NCBI GenBank assembly: GCA_025980665.1 | Contig: JAICXC010000001.1 | Span: forward strand, 62,001-126,000 | DNA length: 64,000 nt | Source of the DNA: Bryobacteraceae bacterium | GTDB taxonomy: Bacteria; Acidobacteriota; Terriglobia; Bryobacterales; Bryobacteraceae | Direction: 5' to 3' | Shown here: positions 39,863-49,099 of the stretch, piece by piece | Layout of the letters: the number at the start of each line of letters is the position of its first letter | Numbering within the stretch: position 1 is the first letter of the stretch | The notes under the pieces: generated by a model | What the model saw: only the letters and a program-made list of their open reading frames with translations | Told to the model about the DNA's origin: nothing | Database searches by the model: none | Program-made: the position numbers and the translations under genes

Positions 39863-40903
39863 TTGTTCATGAACTATCGCCTTCTCGCCCTCGCGGCCGG
39901 ACTCTTAACCGCGTCCTTCGCGCAAACCGTCCGACCCGCTGCACCTGCGCTCAGATCGGCGAAGAAAGCCTACACGCCTCCCAAGACCCCCTGGGGCGAT
40001 CCCGACCTCCAGGGAAACTGGCCGGCGCAGTTCAACATCCCCATGCAGCGCGCGGGGAGTGTGAAAGACAAAGAGGTTCTGTCAGACGAAGAGTTCGCGC
40101 AAACCGAAGTGCATGCGGCGCAGCAATCCGCGAGTATCCAGAAGCAATACGAGAATCAGATCACGATTAATCCGCCGCTGTACTGGAGTGAAGGCGGCAA
40201 GAGGACCAAGCAGACTTCCGTAGTGGTCGATCCTCCAGATGGACGCATACCTCCCATGACTCCACAGGCTCAGAAGATTGTCGCGGCAGAACGCGGTGGG
40301 CTCGGACCCGGGCAGCATTTCCCGGACAAGGTCGACTCCTGGGAAGATTTCGACTACTACAGCCGCTGCATCACGCGCGGGTTCCCGGCGACGATGCTCT
40401 ACACGGTCTATAACTTCGGTAACGACATCATCCAGGCTCCGGGATATGTCGTGATTCGCAGCGAAATGGTGCATGAACAGCGGGTGATCCCGTTAGACAA
40501 TCGCAAACACGTGGGCAAGGACATCAAGATGTACATGGGGAATTCGGTCGGCCACTGGGAGGGCAACACGCTTGTGGTCGAGACGACCAACCTGCGTCCT
40601 GAATCGGGTGCAGGCGGTCGCTACACGGACGCCGCGAAAATCGTCGAACGCTTCACGCGTACCGCGCCCGATGAACTGACGTGGGAAGCCACCATCAGCG
40701 ATCCGAACGTGTGGACCAAGCCGTACACGCTTCGGTATCCATTCAAGCTCGACCCCGAATATCACTTATACGAATACGCCTGCCACGAAGGCAATTACAT
40801 GATGCTGGACGCGCTCACGGCAGCCCGGCAACTGGAAGCTCAGGGTCAGGATACGAAAGTGGTCCGCGGTGAGGCTGGCGGCCCGCTTCCTGGAACGCGT
40901 TAA
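39863..40903 (+). CDS. Secreted protein, expanded paralog family
   Basis: TPWGDPDLQGNWPAQ; YMGNSVGHWEGNTLVVETTNLRPES; YEYACHEGNYMM; SD GGAGG upstream. Confidence 0.82.
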   Translation: MFMNYRLLALAAGLLTASFAQTVRPAAPALRSAKKAYTPPKTPWGDPDLQGNWPAQFNIPMQRAGSVKDKEVLSDEEFAQTEVHAAQQSASIQKQYENQITINPPLYWSEGGKRTKQTSVVVDPPDGRIPPMTPQAQKIVAAERGGLGPGQHFPDKVDSWEDFDYYSRCITRGFPATMLYTVYNFGNDIIQAPGYVVIRSEMVHEQRVIPLDNRKHVGKDIKMYMGNSVGHWEGNTLVVETTNLRPESGAGGRYTDAAKIVERFTRTAPDELTWEATISDPNVWTKPYTLRYPFKLDPEYHLYEYACHEGNYMMLDALTAARQLEAQGQDTKVVRGEAGGPLPGTR

Positions 40904-41875
40904 CTAGGGAGCTAGGGACGCTGCATACGCCGCGATGGCGATCATGTCATCCTCGGTCAGCTTCTCGGCGACCTTCTTCATCTGCGCGCCAGCCGTGCTG
41001 CTATTCGCGCCGGTCTGAAAATTGTAAAGCTGCCGGACGATGTAGATCGGATGAATCCCCGCCAGCCGCGGCACATCGCCCAGGCCTTTGAGTCCCTCGC
41101 CGTGGCAGATTTCGCAAGCGATGGTCTTGCCGGAGCCGCCGGTTTTAACCAGGGTCTCGCCCTTCTTGATGCTACCCGGTGGGACATAGGCGATGAATCC
41201 CGAATGTGGATCGCGGCTTTCGACTCTCACTGGATCCTGCGGCAAGGTGACGATGCGATTGCCGATCGGCTCGGTCCCGCCTCCCGTCAGCGCGAAGCGC
41301 ATGCGTCCGCCGTTGACCCAGGTTTTCGGCACCGTCTGTGCTTCTTCGACCTTGTACCAGACGGCCGGCTTCAGCGCCGCGAAAAACTCGACGGCTTTGC
41401 GCATGTCTTCGTCCGGCAAGCCTTTGGCGATCGCATTCATCCGCGCGGCACGCTGCGACGGCTCGTAGACCATGGGATCTTTGCGAGCGCCGCTCTTGAA
41501 ATCCTGCATCTGCCGCAGGAGGTACGCCACCGGTAGGCCCGCGAGCATAGCGGACTCCGGATGTCCATTCCCCGACATCAGATGGCAGGATCCGCAGGCT
41601 TGCACCTGGAATCCATGCTCCACGATCCCAGGTAGCGGTGCATGTTCCTGCGGAAACCAATCCGGCGGATTGAGCTGATCGTCGATTTGCGCCTGGGTGT
41701 AGGATTTGGTGCTCCCCGGCAGCCGCTTCACCTCTTTCGCATCGCCCGCGGGCGGAGGATTTTTATCAGGCACGGGGTACGCCCACGTGAGCTGCGCGGA
41801 TTGTTGCGGGAGCGCCGCCGCCACGTAGAACGAAAGCAAACCAGCTAGTATCAAGACCAAATGCTTCATGAACAC
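40904..41875 (-). CDS. Secreted di-haem c-type cytochrome
   Basis: Two CXXCH motifs: CGSCH and CEICH; tandem cytochrome c domains. Confidence 0.88.
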   Translation of the reverse strand: MFMKHLVLILAGLLSFYVAAALPQQSAQLTWAYPVPDKNPPPAGDAKEVKRLPGSTKSYTQAQIDDQLNPPDWFPQEHAPLPGIVEHGFQVQACGSCHLMSGNGHPESAMLAGLPVAYLLRQMQDFKSGARKDPMVYEPSQRAARMNAIAKGLPDEDMRKAVEFFAALKPAVWYKVEEAQTVPKTWVNGGRMRFALTGGGTEPIGNRIVTLPQDPVRVESRDPHSGFIAYVPPGSIKKGETLVKTGGSGKTIACEICHGEGLKGLGDVPRLAGIHPIYIVRQLYNFQTGANSSTAGAQMKKVAEKLTEDDMIAIAAYAASLAP

Positions 41876-41923
41876 CCTCCAAGATGATTTTGAACTATAT
41901 CATCTAACGAAGGCGTTGGGAAA

Positions 41924-42784
41924 CTAGTGACCGAAGGTATCGCAACTGGAGACCTGACCGGAATTTAGACCGGTCTGAAACCATTGAGTGCGCTCGCGCG
42001 ATGACCCGTGTGTGAAACTCTCCGGACTGACGCGGCCGGTTGCCATCTTCTGAAGGCGGTCGTCTCCCACGGCCGCGGCTGCCTGGAGCGCGGCCTGCAC
42101 GTCACTCTGGTCGACGATTTTGCGTTGCTCGGTCGACATTGCCCAGATACCGGCGAAGCAGTCGGCCTGGAGTTCCAGGCGGACGGATAGCGGATTCGCC
42201 TCGCGCGGATCACTGGACCGCATACGCTGCACCCGGCTTTCGATGCCCAAGATCTTCTGCACGTGATGTCCGATTTCGTGGGCGATGACATACGCCTGCG
42301 CGAATTCCCCGGGAGCCCCAAAGCGTCCCCGCAACTCGTCGAAAAAGCCTAAGTCGAGGTACACTTTCTCGTCGTCAGGGCAATAGAAAGGTCCTGTGGC
42401 GCTCTCCGCCTGCCCGCAAGCGGAATCGATTGAGTCGCGGAACAGCACTAGCTTGGCGTGCCGATACTGCGTGCCACCTTGCGCGGGTAGTAATTTCTGC
42501 CAGGTTGCCTGTACATCATCCAAAACAAACGAGACAAACTGCACCTCCGTATTTTCTGCGGCAGTAGACTGAGGCGTAGACGTCGCCACGGGGCTGGCAG
42601 AATCGGAATCGCCTAGAAACAGAGTGAAAAGATTGCGATGGAATAACAGGCTCAGAACGAGCAGAACAAGAGCTCCCCCGATACCGATGTGACGTCCGCC
42701 GAAGCCCATCCCCGAAAATCCGCCACCGCCTTCGCTGCGGCGATCCTCAACGTCGTCACTGATTCCGCCTGGCTTCCATTCCAT
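41924..42784 (-). CDS. Neutral zinc metallopeptidase (YpfJ family)
   Basis: MEWKPGGISDDVEDRRSEGGGGFSGM start; zinc site AYVIAHEIGHHVQKILGI; RLELQADCFAGIWA. Confidence 0.9.
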   Translation of the reverse strand: MEWKPGGISDDVEDRRSEGGGGFSGMGFGGRHIGIGGALVLLVLSLLFHRNLFTLFLGDSDSASPVATSTPQSTAAENTEVQFVSFVLDDVQATWQKLLPAQGGTQYRHAKLVLFRDSIDSACGQAESATGPFYCPDDEKVYLDLGFFDELRGRFGAPGEFAQAYVIAHEIGHHVQKILGIESRVQRMRSSDPREANPLSVRLELQADCFAGIWAMSTEQRKIVDQSDVQAALQAAAAVGDDRLQKMATGRVSPESFTHGSSRERTQWFQTGLNSGQVSSCDTFGH

Positions 42785-42859
42785 ACGGCAGGGACGAGCA
42801 ATCGACGGTCCAATGTGAGGGCGACTAGTCGCGGCTCCCAATTTCATAGAATTAGGACA

Positions 42860-45283
42860 ATGTCGGTCCTGCAGGACATCCGAATCGCTACACGGATATT
42901 CCGGCGCACGCCCGTTCCGACGGGAATCGCTCTCCTGTCGATCGCGCTGAGTGTGGGCGCGACGGCCGTCGTCTTCGCCGCGATCAAATCGGTGTTGATC
43001 GATCCGCTCCCATATGCGCACGCGGAACAGCTGGTGCAGTTGGGCAGCGAATTCCCCCAGATGCAGGAGCAAGCGACTAGCGACTGGATCGTTTGGAATG
43101 ATACCCGTGAGCTGGATCGAAGGACGCGCACGCTCGAATCGACAGGCGTGTACAGCAACGCCATTTTCGATCTTGCAGGCGATGCGACTTCGACACCGGA
43201 AGCGCTGTACGGCGTACGGATGAATGCGAACTTGTTCCGAGTTCTGGGTGTCTCGCCGATGCTCGGACGCAACGTCCTTCCGGAAGAGGATCAACCCGGC
43301 CACTCGGACGTAATAATCCTGAGCTACGGCCTATGGGCGCGACGGTTCAACTCGGACGATTCCATCGTAGGCCGGAACGTGACAGTCAATGGACACTCTT
43401 GCCTCGTGGTCGGCGTCATGCCGCCCGATTTCGACTTTCCACTTCGCAGGCAAGCGGCTCATACGCCTTCTCCGTACAGGGATTTCTGGGCAGCGCCGTT
43501 CAACACGCCGGCTAATCCGAATGCGGCACTTGGCGCCGTGGCAAGGTTGCGACCGGGAGTGACGTTGACCGAGGCGCGCCAGGACCTTGCTTCGATCAGT
43601 GAGACGCTCAGCCACGATTTTCCCGAAACCAATCGCGACCGTACTCTTCGCTTAAACTTTGTGCGCGACCGGACCGTCGGAATCGCCACCAACGGTCTGC
43701 TGCTGCTGATGGCCGCCGCTGTGCTGTTTATGCTGATCGGATGCGCCAATGTTGCCAATCTGCTGCTGGCGCGCGGGCTTGCCCGGCAGCGCGAAATCGA
43801 CGTGAGGCTCGCGATCGGTGCGGGACAAATCCGGATCGTCCGCCAGCTCCTTACCGAAAGCTGCCTGCTGGCGCTGCTGGGCGGACTTGCCGGCTATATC
43901 CTGACTGCAGCGGCGTGGAAGATCCTGCCGGCCCTGTCTCCGGTAAACATTCCCCGGTTGGCTGCCGCGCACGCGGATGGGACGATCTTCGGGTTCGCTC
44001 TTGCGCTAGCGGTCGTCAACGGAATCTTGTTCGGCATTGCGCCCGCGCTTCGCCTGACCCGCGGAAAAGTGATCGCGATCGGCGGATTTGGCACTCGCGG
44101 CGCGGCATCCGGAAGACCCGACCGTACGCGATCCTCACTGGTCGCAGCCGAGGTGGCCATTTCCGTCGTCCTGGTGGTGATCGGCGGGGAACTCCTGACC
44201 AGCTTTGTGAAGTTGATCCGCGCCGATCCCGGCTTCCAGGCGGATCGCATTCTGGCCTCGGTGGTGCTGCCCGCTCGCGAGCGATACCCCGATCCCGCAC
44301 AACGAGCGTTGTTCTACAAGCGAATTCTGGATTCGGTGCGCGCGCTTCCTGGGGTCGAAAGTGCGGGAACCGTGGATGCACTCCCCTTTAGCGGCGAGAA
44401 TAACGGCGGATACGTGAGTGCCGCAGAAGGGACAAAGATCGAGGGAGAAATAGACGACGTGGGCGGCGAGTATCTCCAAACCATGGGCGTCCGTCTCCTT
44501 GAAGGCCGCTGGTTCCGCGAAGAGGAGATGGCCGACTCAAATGACTCTGCGATCGTGAATGATTTTATCGCCGCGCGCTTGTGGCCAGGCTCCAGCGCCC
44601 TTGGACAGCGAGTCTGCGTCTATTGCACGCCGGAGAATCCGAACAACTGGAAGCGTGTCATTGGAGTCGTCTCCAGCGCGAGCCACGCCGCACTGAACGA
44701 AGCGGCCAAGGGAAATGTTTACCTGGCGGCTGGAGCCATGCGGAATTCCTCTTTCGTGGTTGTACGCACCCAACGGCCCACGGGAGATCTGGAAAAAGCA
44801 ATTCGGCGAACCATCGCGGCGATCGACCCAAATCAGCCCGTGTTCCTCAGCACCACGATGACGGCTCTTATCGCCGACTCGGTTGCCGATCGGCGATTCA
44901 TCATGATGCTGCTCGCGGTGACGGCCGTCCTGGCACTGACCATGTCGGCCGCCGGCGTTTACGGGGTGATTTCGTATACCACTTCGCGGAGAACACAGGA
45001 AATCGGGGTCCGTGTGGCGGTCGGTGCGATGCCCTGGGACGTGCTTGCTTTAATATTCCGCCAGGGCTTCCTGACCGTTGCGATCGGGCTTACGATCGGA
45101 CTCGGGTTTGCGCTCCTGGCCATGCATTCTCTACGTAGTTTCCTACCTGGCCTGGAGTCCGCGAATCCGGGGCAACTTTGGATTGCCACCGGCCTAGTTG
45201 CGTTGACCGCGGGGATCGCCTGCTGGATCCCCGCGCGCCGTGCCGCCAAGATCGACCCGATGTCCGCCCTGCGGCAAGAGTAG
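42860..45283 (+). CDS. MacB/FtsX-type ABC permease (ADOP-like, no ATPase alongside)
   Basis: LQDIRIATRIFRRTPVPTGIALLSIALSVGATAVVF; two FtsX-like halves; C-term PARRAAKIDPMSALRQE. Confidence 0.88.
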   Translation: MSVLQDIRIATRIFRRTPVPTGIALLSIALSVGATAVVFAAIKSVLIDPLPYAHAEQLVQLGSEFPQMQEQATSDWIVWNDTRELDRRTRTLESTGVYSNAIFDLAGDATSTPEALYGVRMNANLFRVLGVSPMLGRNVLPEEDQPGHSDVIILSYGLWARRFNSDDSIVGRNVTVNGHSCLVVGVMPPDFDFPLRRQAAHTPSPYRDFWAAPFNTPANPNAALGAVARLRPGVTLTEARQDLASISETLSHDFPETNRDRTLRLNFVRDRTVGIATNGLLLLMAAAVLFMLIGCANVANLLLARGLARQREIDVRLAIGAGQIRIVRQLLTESCLLALLGGLAGYILTAAAWKILPALSPVNIPRLAAAHADGTIFGFALALAVVNGILFGIAPALRLTRGKVIAIGGFGTRGAASGRPDRTRSSLVAAEVAISVVLVVIGGELLTSFVKLIRADPGFQADRILASVVLPARERYPDPAQRALFYKRILDSVRALPGVESAGTVDALPFSGENNGGYVSAAEGTKIEGEIDDVGGEYLQTMGVRLLEGRWFREEEMADSNDSAIVNDFIAARLWPGSSALGQRVCVYCTPENPNNWKRVIGVVSSASHAALNEAAKGNVYLAAGAMRNSSFVVVRTQRPTGDLEKAIRRTIAAIDPNQPVFLSTTMTALIADSVADRRFIMMLLAVTAVLALTMSAAGVYGVISYTTSRRTQEIGVRVAVGAMPWDVLALIFRQGFLTVAIGLTIGLGFALLAMHSLRSFLPGLESANPGQLWIATGLVALTAGIACWIPARRAAKIDPMSALRQE

Positions 45284-45287
45284 GCGA

Positions 45288-45434
45288 TCAGCGGCCGGCA
45301 ACGGGCTTGCCGCAACCGCACTGGCAATTCGTCTCCTGGCAGCGGCATTCGTTCTTCGGGCAACCGCAGGAACACGTCCCACATCCGCAGTTACACTTTC
45401 CGGAATTCTTAGTCTCATTCTTTACGTTGGTCAT
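45288..45434 (-). CDS. Metallothionein-like 48-aa cysteine-rich protein
   Basis: Absent from the supplied ORF track. Translation: MTNVKNETKNSGKCNCGCGTCSCGCPKNECRCQETNCQCGCGKPVAGR*, 11 Cys in 48 aa mostly as CXC; SD AAGGAG 7 nt upstream of ATG. Confidence 0.82.
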   Translation of the reverse strand: MTNVKNETKNSGKCNCGCGTCSCGCPKNECRCQETNCQCGCGKPVAGR

Positions 45435-45484
45435 TGTCTTTCTCCTTATTTCTTTCCAGCGCTCTCTGCGCTTTCACTGAGGCT

Positions 45485-45510
45485 GACGGACATTCCCCCG
45501 AAACATTACA
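45485..45510 (-). promoter_or_regulatory. Candidate ECF-type promoter for the metallothionein-like gene
   Basis: Reverse strand TGTAAT-N16-CGTC, 50 nt upstream of the metallothionein-like ATG; resembles ECF -35/-10 architecture. Confidence 0.4.
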
Positions 45511-45535
45511 GTCCGTGGAGCGTGTTAGGCTGAGC

Positions 45536-46135
45536 GTGGTGGCAACCACTTCAGAATCATCAGCTTCGCTCACTCCAGAGGCGATCCAGCGCTTGGTGGA
45601 ACATCACCGGCAGTTCCTGGCATTCCTCCAGACTCGGGTCGAATCGCGCGCCGCCGCCGAAGACATTCTGCAATCGGCATTTGTAAAGGGCCTGGAGCGC
45701 GGCGCTGAAGTGCGCGATGAAGAAAGCATCGTGGCATGGTTTTACCGGGTGCTTCGGAACGCCGTGATCGATCACTATCGCCACCGCGCCTCCACCGAGC
45801 GCGCGATGGAAGGCTGGGGCAAGGAATTTGTCGCACACGAGGCTCCCGAGGTGGAGCTCAAAGACGAGATCTGCCAGTGCGTTTCCGGATTGCTCGATAC
45901 ACTCAAGCCTGAATACCGGGACGCCCTGCGGATTATCGATCTGGATGAGGGCAGTTTGAATGACCTAGCGAAGAAGGCGGGAATTACTTCGGGGAACGCG
46001 GCCGTTCGAGTGCATCGGGCTCGCGAGGCTCTGCGTAAGCAGGTTCGGGTCGTGTGTGGAAGCTGTGCGGAGCACGGTTGTCTCGATTGTCACTGCAAAG
46101 CTGACGGATCGGGTTGCGAACCGCACAAGTCTTGA
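45536..46135 (+). CDS. ECF sigma factor with cysteine-rich C-terminal tail
   Basis: ECF body (RAAAEDILQSAFVKGLERG, WFYRVLRNAVIDHYRHRAS, LKPEYRDALRIIDLDEGSLNDLAKKAGITSGNAAVRVHRAREALRKQ) plus tail CGSCAEHGCLDCHCKADGSGCEPHKS and linker CQC. GTG start preferred. Confidence 0.88.
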   Translation: MVATTSESSASLTPEAIQRLVEHHRQFLAFLQTRVESRAAAEDILQSAFVKGLERGAEVRDEESIVAWFYRVLRNAVIDHYRHRASTERAMEGWGKEFVAHEAPEVELKDEICQCVSGLLDTLKPEYRDALRIIDLDEGSLNDLAKKAGITSGNAAVRVHRAREALRKQVRVVCGSCAEHGCLDCHCKADGSGCEPHKS

Positions 46136-46148
46136 TACACTTGGCGGG

Positions 46149-46946
46149 TTACTTGCCGACCAGATGCTTCAGATCGGCGTTATTCTCCTGGCAGATATAC
46201 TCGAACGGTTCCATGCCGGGGTGGAACAGGATATTCCAGCTCGTGGTCCACGGCTTGGAATACGCTCCGGGATCTTCAATGGTCGCTTCGTAATGCAGAA
46301 TCAGCTCATTTACGCGCGTGAAACGCTCGATTACGTGGAGCTGCTCCGTATGCGGATGTCCCGCTGCGTCCACCCAGCTTCGATCATTCAATCCGGTGAC
46401 ATCGACCACCAGCGTGTCTCCCTCCCAGCGGCCGATCCCTTCGCCCAGGTAGGTAGGATTTAGCTTGTCCGGAGGCGTGTGCTTCCGCCCATCCATGTAA
46501 ACGACTCGCCACATGTGCGCACCGCCTTCAAAAACAAACAGAATGCGGTTGGGCATCTGGTAAATCTGAAACGGGAAGGAGGTCGCATACATGCGCGGGA
46601 TTCCCGAAGGAAGACAAAACCCCTCGGGATCGTCTTTCGTGACGTTGGCGTTGCGCTGATCGTACGCCGCTTTGGCCCACGGAAGAAAAGGAACGTCGAC
46701 CTTCTTCTCCGGCTGCGCGGTGCCAGCGAAACCGCCTCCAGTACCGGCCATGTCTCCCACGCCTGGAGGTTCCCAGGATCCCTTGTCGTTGCCGAGGTCG
46801 GGATGTCCGTCGGAAAGACGCGGCGACGGTGGGATATTCTTCCGGGTGAGTGCGGCTGCTACCTTCTTTCCATCGAAATCCTGCGCCGTTCCTAATCCGT
46901 GACCGACGAAGACTGCGGCGAGCATTCCCAAGAAACAACGTCCCAT
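46149..46946 (-). CDS. Secreted protein, expanded paralog family
   Basis: YLGEGIGRWEGDTLVVDVTGLNDRSW; HVIERFTRVNELILHYEATIEDPGAYSKPWTTSW; YICQENN; signal peptide from MGRCFLGMLAAVF. Confidence 0.82.
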   Translation of the reverse strand: MGRCFLGMLAAVFVGHGLGTAQDFDGKKVAAALTRKNIPPSPRLSDGHPDLGNDKGSWEPPGVGDMAGTGGGFAGTAQPEKKVDVPFLPWAKAAYDQRNANVTKDDPEGFCLPSGIPRMYATSFPFQIYQMPNRILFVFEGGAHMWRVVYMDGRKHTPPDKLNPTYLGEGIGRWEGDTLVVDVTGLNDRSWVDAAGHPHTEQLHVIERFTRVNELILHYEATIEDPGAYSKPWTTSWNILFHPGMEPFEYICQENNADLKHLVGK

Positions 46947-47017
46947 GCCCACCTCCTCCGCATCATCATAGTTCAGCTGACTGAAGGTGTATACTGATCC
47001 GCAGCCTGGAGGAGACC

Positions 47018-48514
47018 ATGCGTAATTCCCTGCTGATTCTCGGGTGCATCGCTTCACCCGCATTCGCGGCCTCATGCGAAAGTCTCGCGTCGCTGGCGTT
47101 GCCGAACACCACCATCACATCGGCGCAGATCGTGCCGGCGGGACAATTCTCGCCACCTGGACCGGCCGGAAAAGGCAAGGGCGCCAACGCCTATAAGGAC
47201 CTTCCCGAATTTTGCCGGGTGGCAGCGACGCTCAAGCCCTCCAGCGATTCCGATATCAAGGTCGAATTCTGGCTCCCGACGTCGAATTGGAACCGCAAGC
47301 TGCAGTCGGTCGGCAATGGGGGCTGGGCAGGTGTGATCAGTTATTCCGCCCTCGCGGATGCGGTCAAAGCCGGCTATGCGGGCGCGTCCACGGACACCGG
47401 ACACGTGGGCGGCAGCGGAAGCTTCGCCCTGGAGCATCCCGAACAACTGATCGACTTTGGCTGGCGCTCCGAGCATGAGATGACCCTCAAGGCTAAGGCC
47501 ATCGTTCAGGCATTCTACGGCAGCGCCCCGCGGCTTTCGTATTGGAACGGCTGTTCCACCGGCGGGCGGCAGGGACTGAAAGAGGCCCAGAAGTTTCCGG
47601 ACGATTACGACGGCATCATCGCCGGCGCACCCGCCAACCGCACGGCAATCTCACTGTGGATCGCGTTCGCTGTGCTGAAAGATCCGGCCAGTTACATTCC
47701 GCCCGCCAAGTATCCCGTGATTCACCAGGCCGCGCTGGCCACGTGCGACCTGCGCGATGGGGCCAAGGACGGACTCATCGAAGATCCCACCAGGTGCAAG
47801 TTCGATCCCAAGGTGCTGCTTTGCAGGAACGGCGACGGTCCGTCATGCCTCACTGCGCCGCAAGTGGACGCCGCCAGGAAAATCTACAGCGCGGCGACCA
47901 ATCCCCGGACCGGGCAAGTACTGTTTCCATCGCTCGCGCCTGGAAGCGAGCTGAACTGGGGCATCCAGGCGGCCGGGCCCGATCCTTCGGCCAACATCTT
48001 CGACCATTTCAAGTACGTGGTCTTCAAGAATCCCGCCTGGGACTGGAAGACGTTCGACTTCGATAAAGGCCTCGCATTGGAGGATCAGCCGGAAAACGCG
48101 GTGATGAATGCAACCGATTCCAACCTCAAGCCGTTTTTCGCGCACAACGGAAAGCTGCTCATTTATCACGGCTGGGCCGATTCGAACGTCTCTCCGCTGA
48201 ACACCATCAAGTACTACAAGAGTGTGGTGGATACGTTGGGCGGCGCGTCCAAGACATCGAACAACGTGCGGTTGTTCATGGAACCGGGTATGGGTCATTG
48301 TGGCGGTGGCGAAGGACCCAACGTTTTCGATAAAGTGAGCGTGCTCGAGCAGTGGGTGGAACAGGGCAAGGCGCCGGAGAAGATCATCGCGTCGCACAGC
48401 ATCGCCGGCAAGGTGGATCGCACGCGTCCACTGTGCCCATATCCACAAGTCGCGAAGTACAAAGGCTCGGGGAGCATTGACGAAGCGTCGAACTTCGCTT
48501 GCCAGCTACCATAG
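47018..48514 (+). CDS. Tannase/feruloyl esterase family protein
   Basis: EFCRVAATLKPSSDSDIKVEFWLPTSNWNRKLQSVGNGGWAG; YWNGCSTGGRQGLKEAQKFPDDYDGIIAGAPA; YHGWADSNVSP. Confidence 0.9.
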   Translation: MRNSLLILGCIASPAFAASCESLASLALPNTTITSAQIVPAGQFSPPGPAGKGKGANAYKDLPEFCRVAATLKPSSDSDIKVEFWLPTSNWNRKLQSVGNGGWAGVISYSALADAVKAGYAGASTDTGHVGGSGSFALEHPEQLIDFGWRSEHEMTLKAKAIVQAFYGSAPRLSYWNGCSTGGRQGLKEAQKFPDDYDGIIAGAPANRTAISLWIAFAVLKDPASYIPPAKYPVIHQAALATCDLRDGAKDGLIEDPTRCKFDPKVLLCRNGDGPSCLTAPQVDAARKIYSAATNPRTGQVLFPSLAPGSELNWGIQAAGPDPSANIFDHFKYVVFKNPAWDWKTFDFDKGLALEDQPENAVMNATDSNLKPFFAHNGKLLIYHGWADSNVSPLNTIKYYKSVVDTLGGASKTSNNVRLFMEPGMGHCGGGEGPNVFDKVSVLEQWVEQGKAPEKIIASHSIAGKVDRTRPLCPYPQVAKYKGSGSIDEASNFACQLP

Positions 48515-48552
48515 GGGTGGCATTCGGATCGATATCGGAGGAGTTGATTTCT

Positions 48553-49095
48553 ATGCGAAATAAATGGTTATTCCTGCTTTCGCTGGCGGGAGCCGCTCTG
48601 CTCTTGACGCGGGCGACACTCACCGCACAGGAAAGATCGGCGTCACCGATTCTTGCCGCGCCGAGTCCCACGTTCTCATTCGGAATGATCGGACTTGGCA
48701 CGGGCCAGACGGCCCGGCTCAACGTAGTCAACCTGGTGCGGATCGCTCCGCCCATCGCGGTTTCCATCGCCCAGATCCCCTGCAAAGTGGACCTGAATCT
48801 TTACGATGGCCAGGGAAAGCTGATCAAGCAGAAGACCGTCGCGAACCTGGGTTTCGGGCAGGCCGATTTTCTCGATCTGGCCCGTTCGGAGCTTAGTACC
48901 ACAGCGGCGCACGTGGATGTCAGCGGCGTGGTGAAAGTGGGATCCACCCAGTCTTTCTTCTGTAACGTAAGCGCCACGCTCGAGGTTTTCGACAACGTTA
49001 CCGGCGTGACCACGGCGATTCTGGCGAATGCGAATACTTCGCCGGGATTCATCTTCCCCGTGCTTTCCCTGCTCCCGCCAACCACGCAGCAATAA
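48553..49095 (+). CDS. Secreted hypothetical protein
   Basis: MRNKWLFLLSLAGAALLLTRATLTAQ signal with an upstream purine-rich SD (ggagga). Confidence 0.7.
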   Translation: MRNKWLFLLSLAGAALLLTRATLTAQERSASPILAAPSPTFSFGMIGLGTGQTARLNVVNLVRIAPPIAVSIAQIPCKVDLNLYDGQGKLIKQKTVANLGFGQADFLDLARSELSTTAAHVDVSGVVKVGSTQSFFCNVSATLEVFDNVTGVTTAILANANTSPGFIFPVLSLLPPTTQQ

Positions 49096-49099
49096 GTCT

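Noticed and set aside
42784-43303. N-terminal extension of the zinc peptidase ORF
   Set aside because: Extension lies antisense to the permease start; native start is MEWKPGGISDD at 42784.
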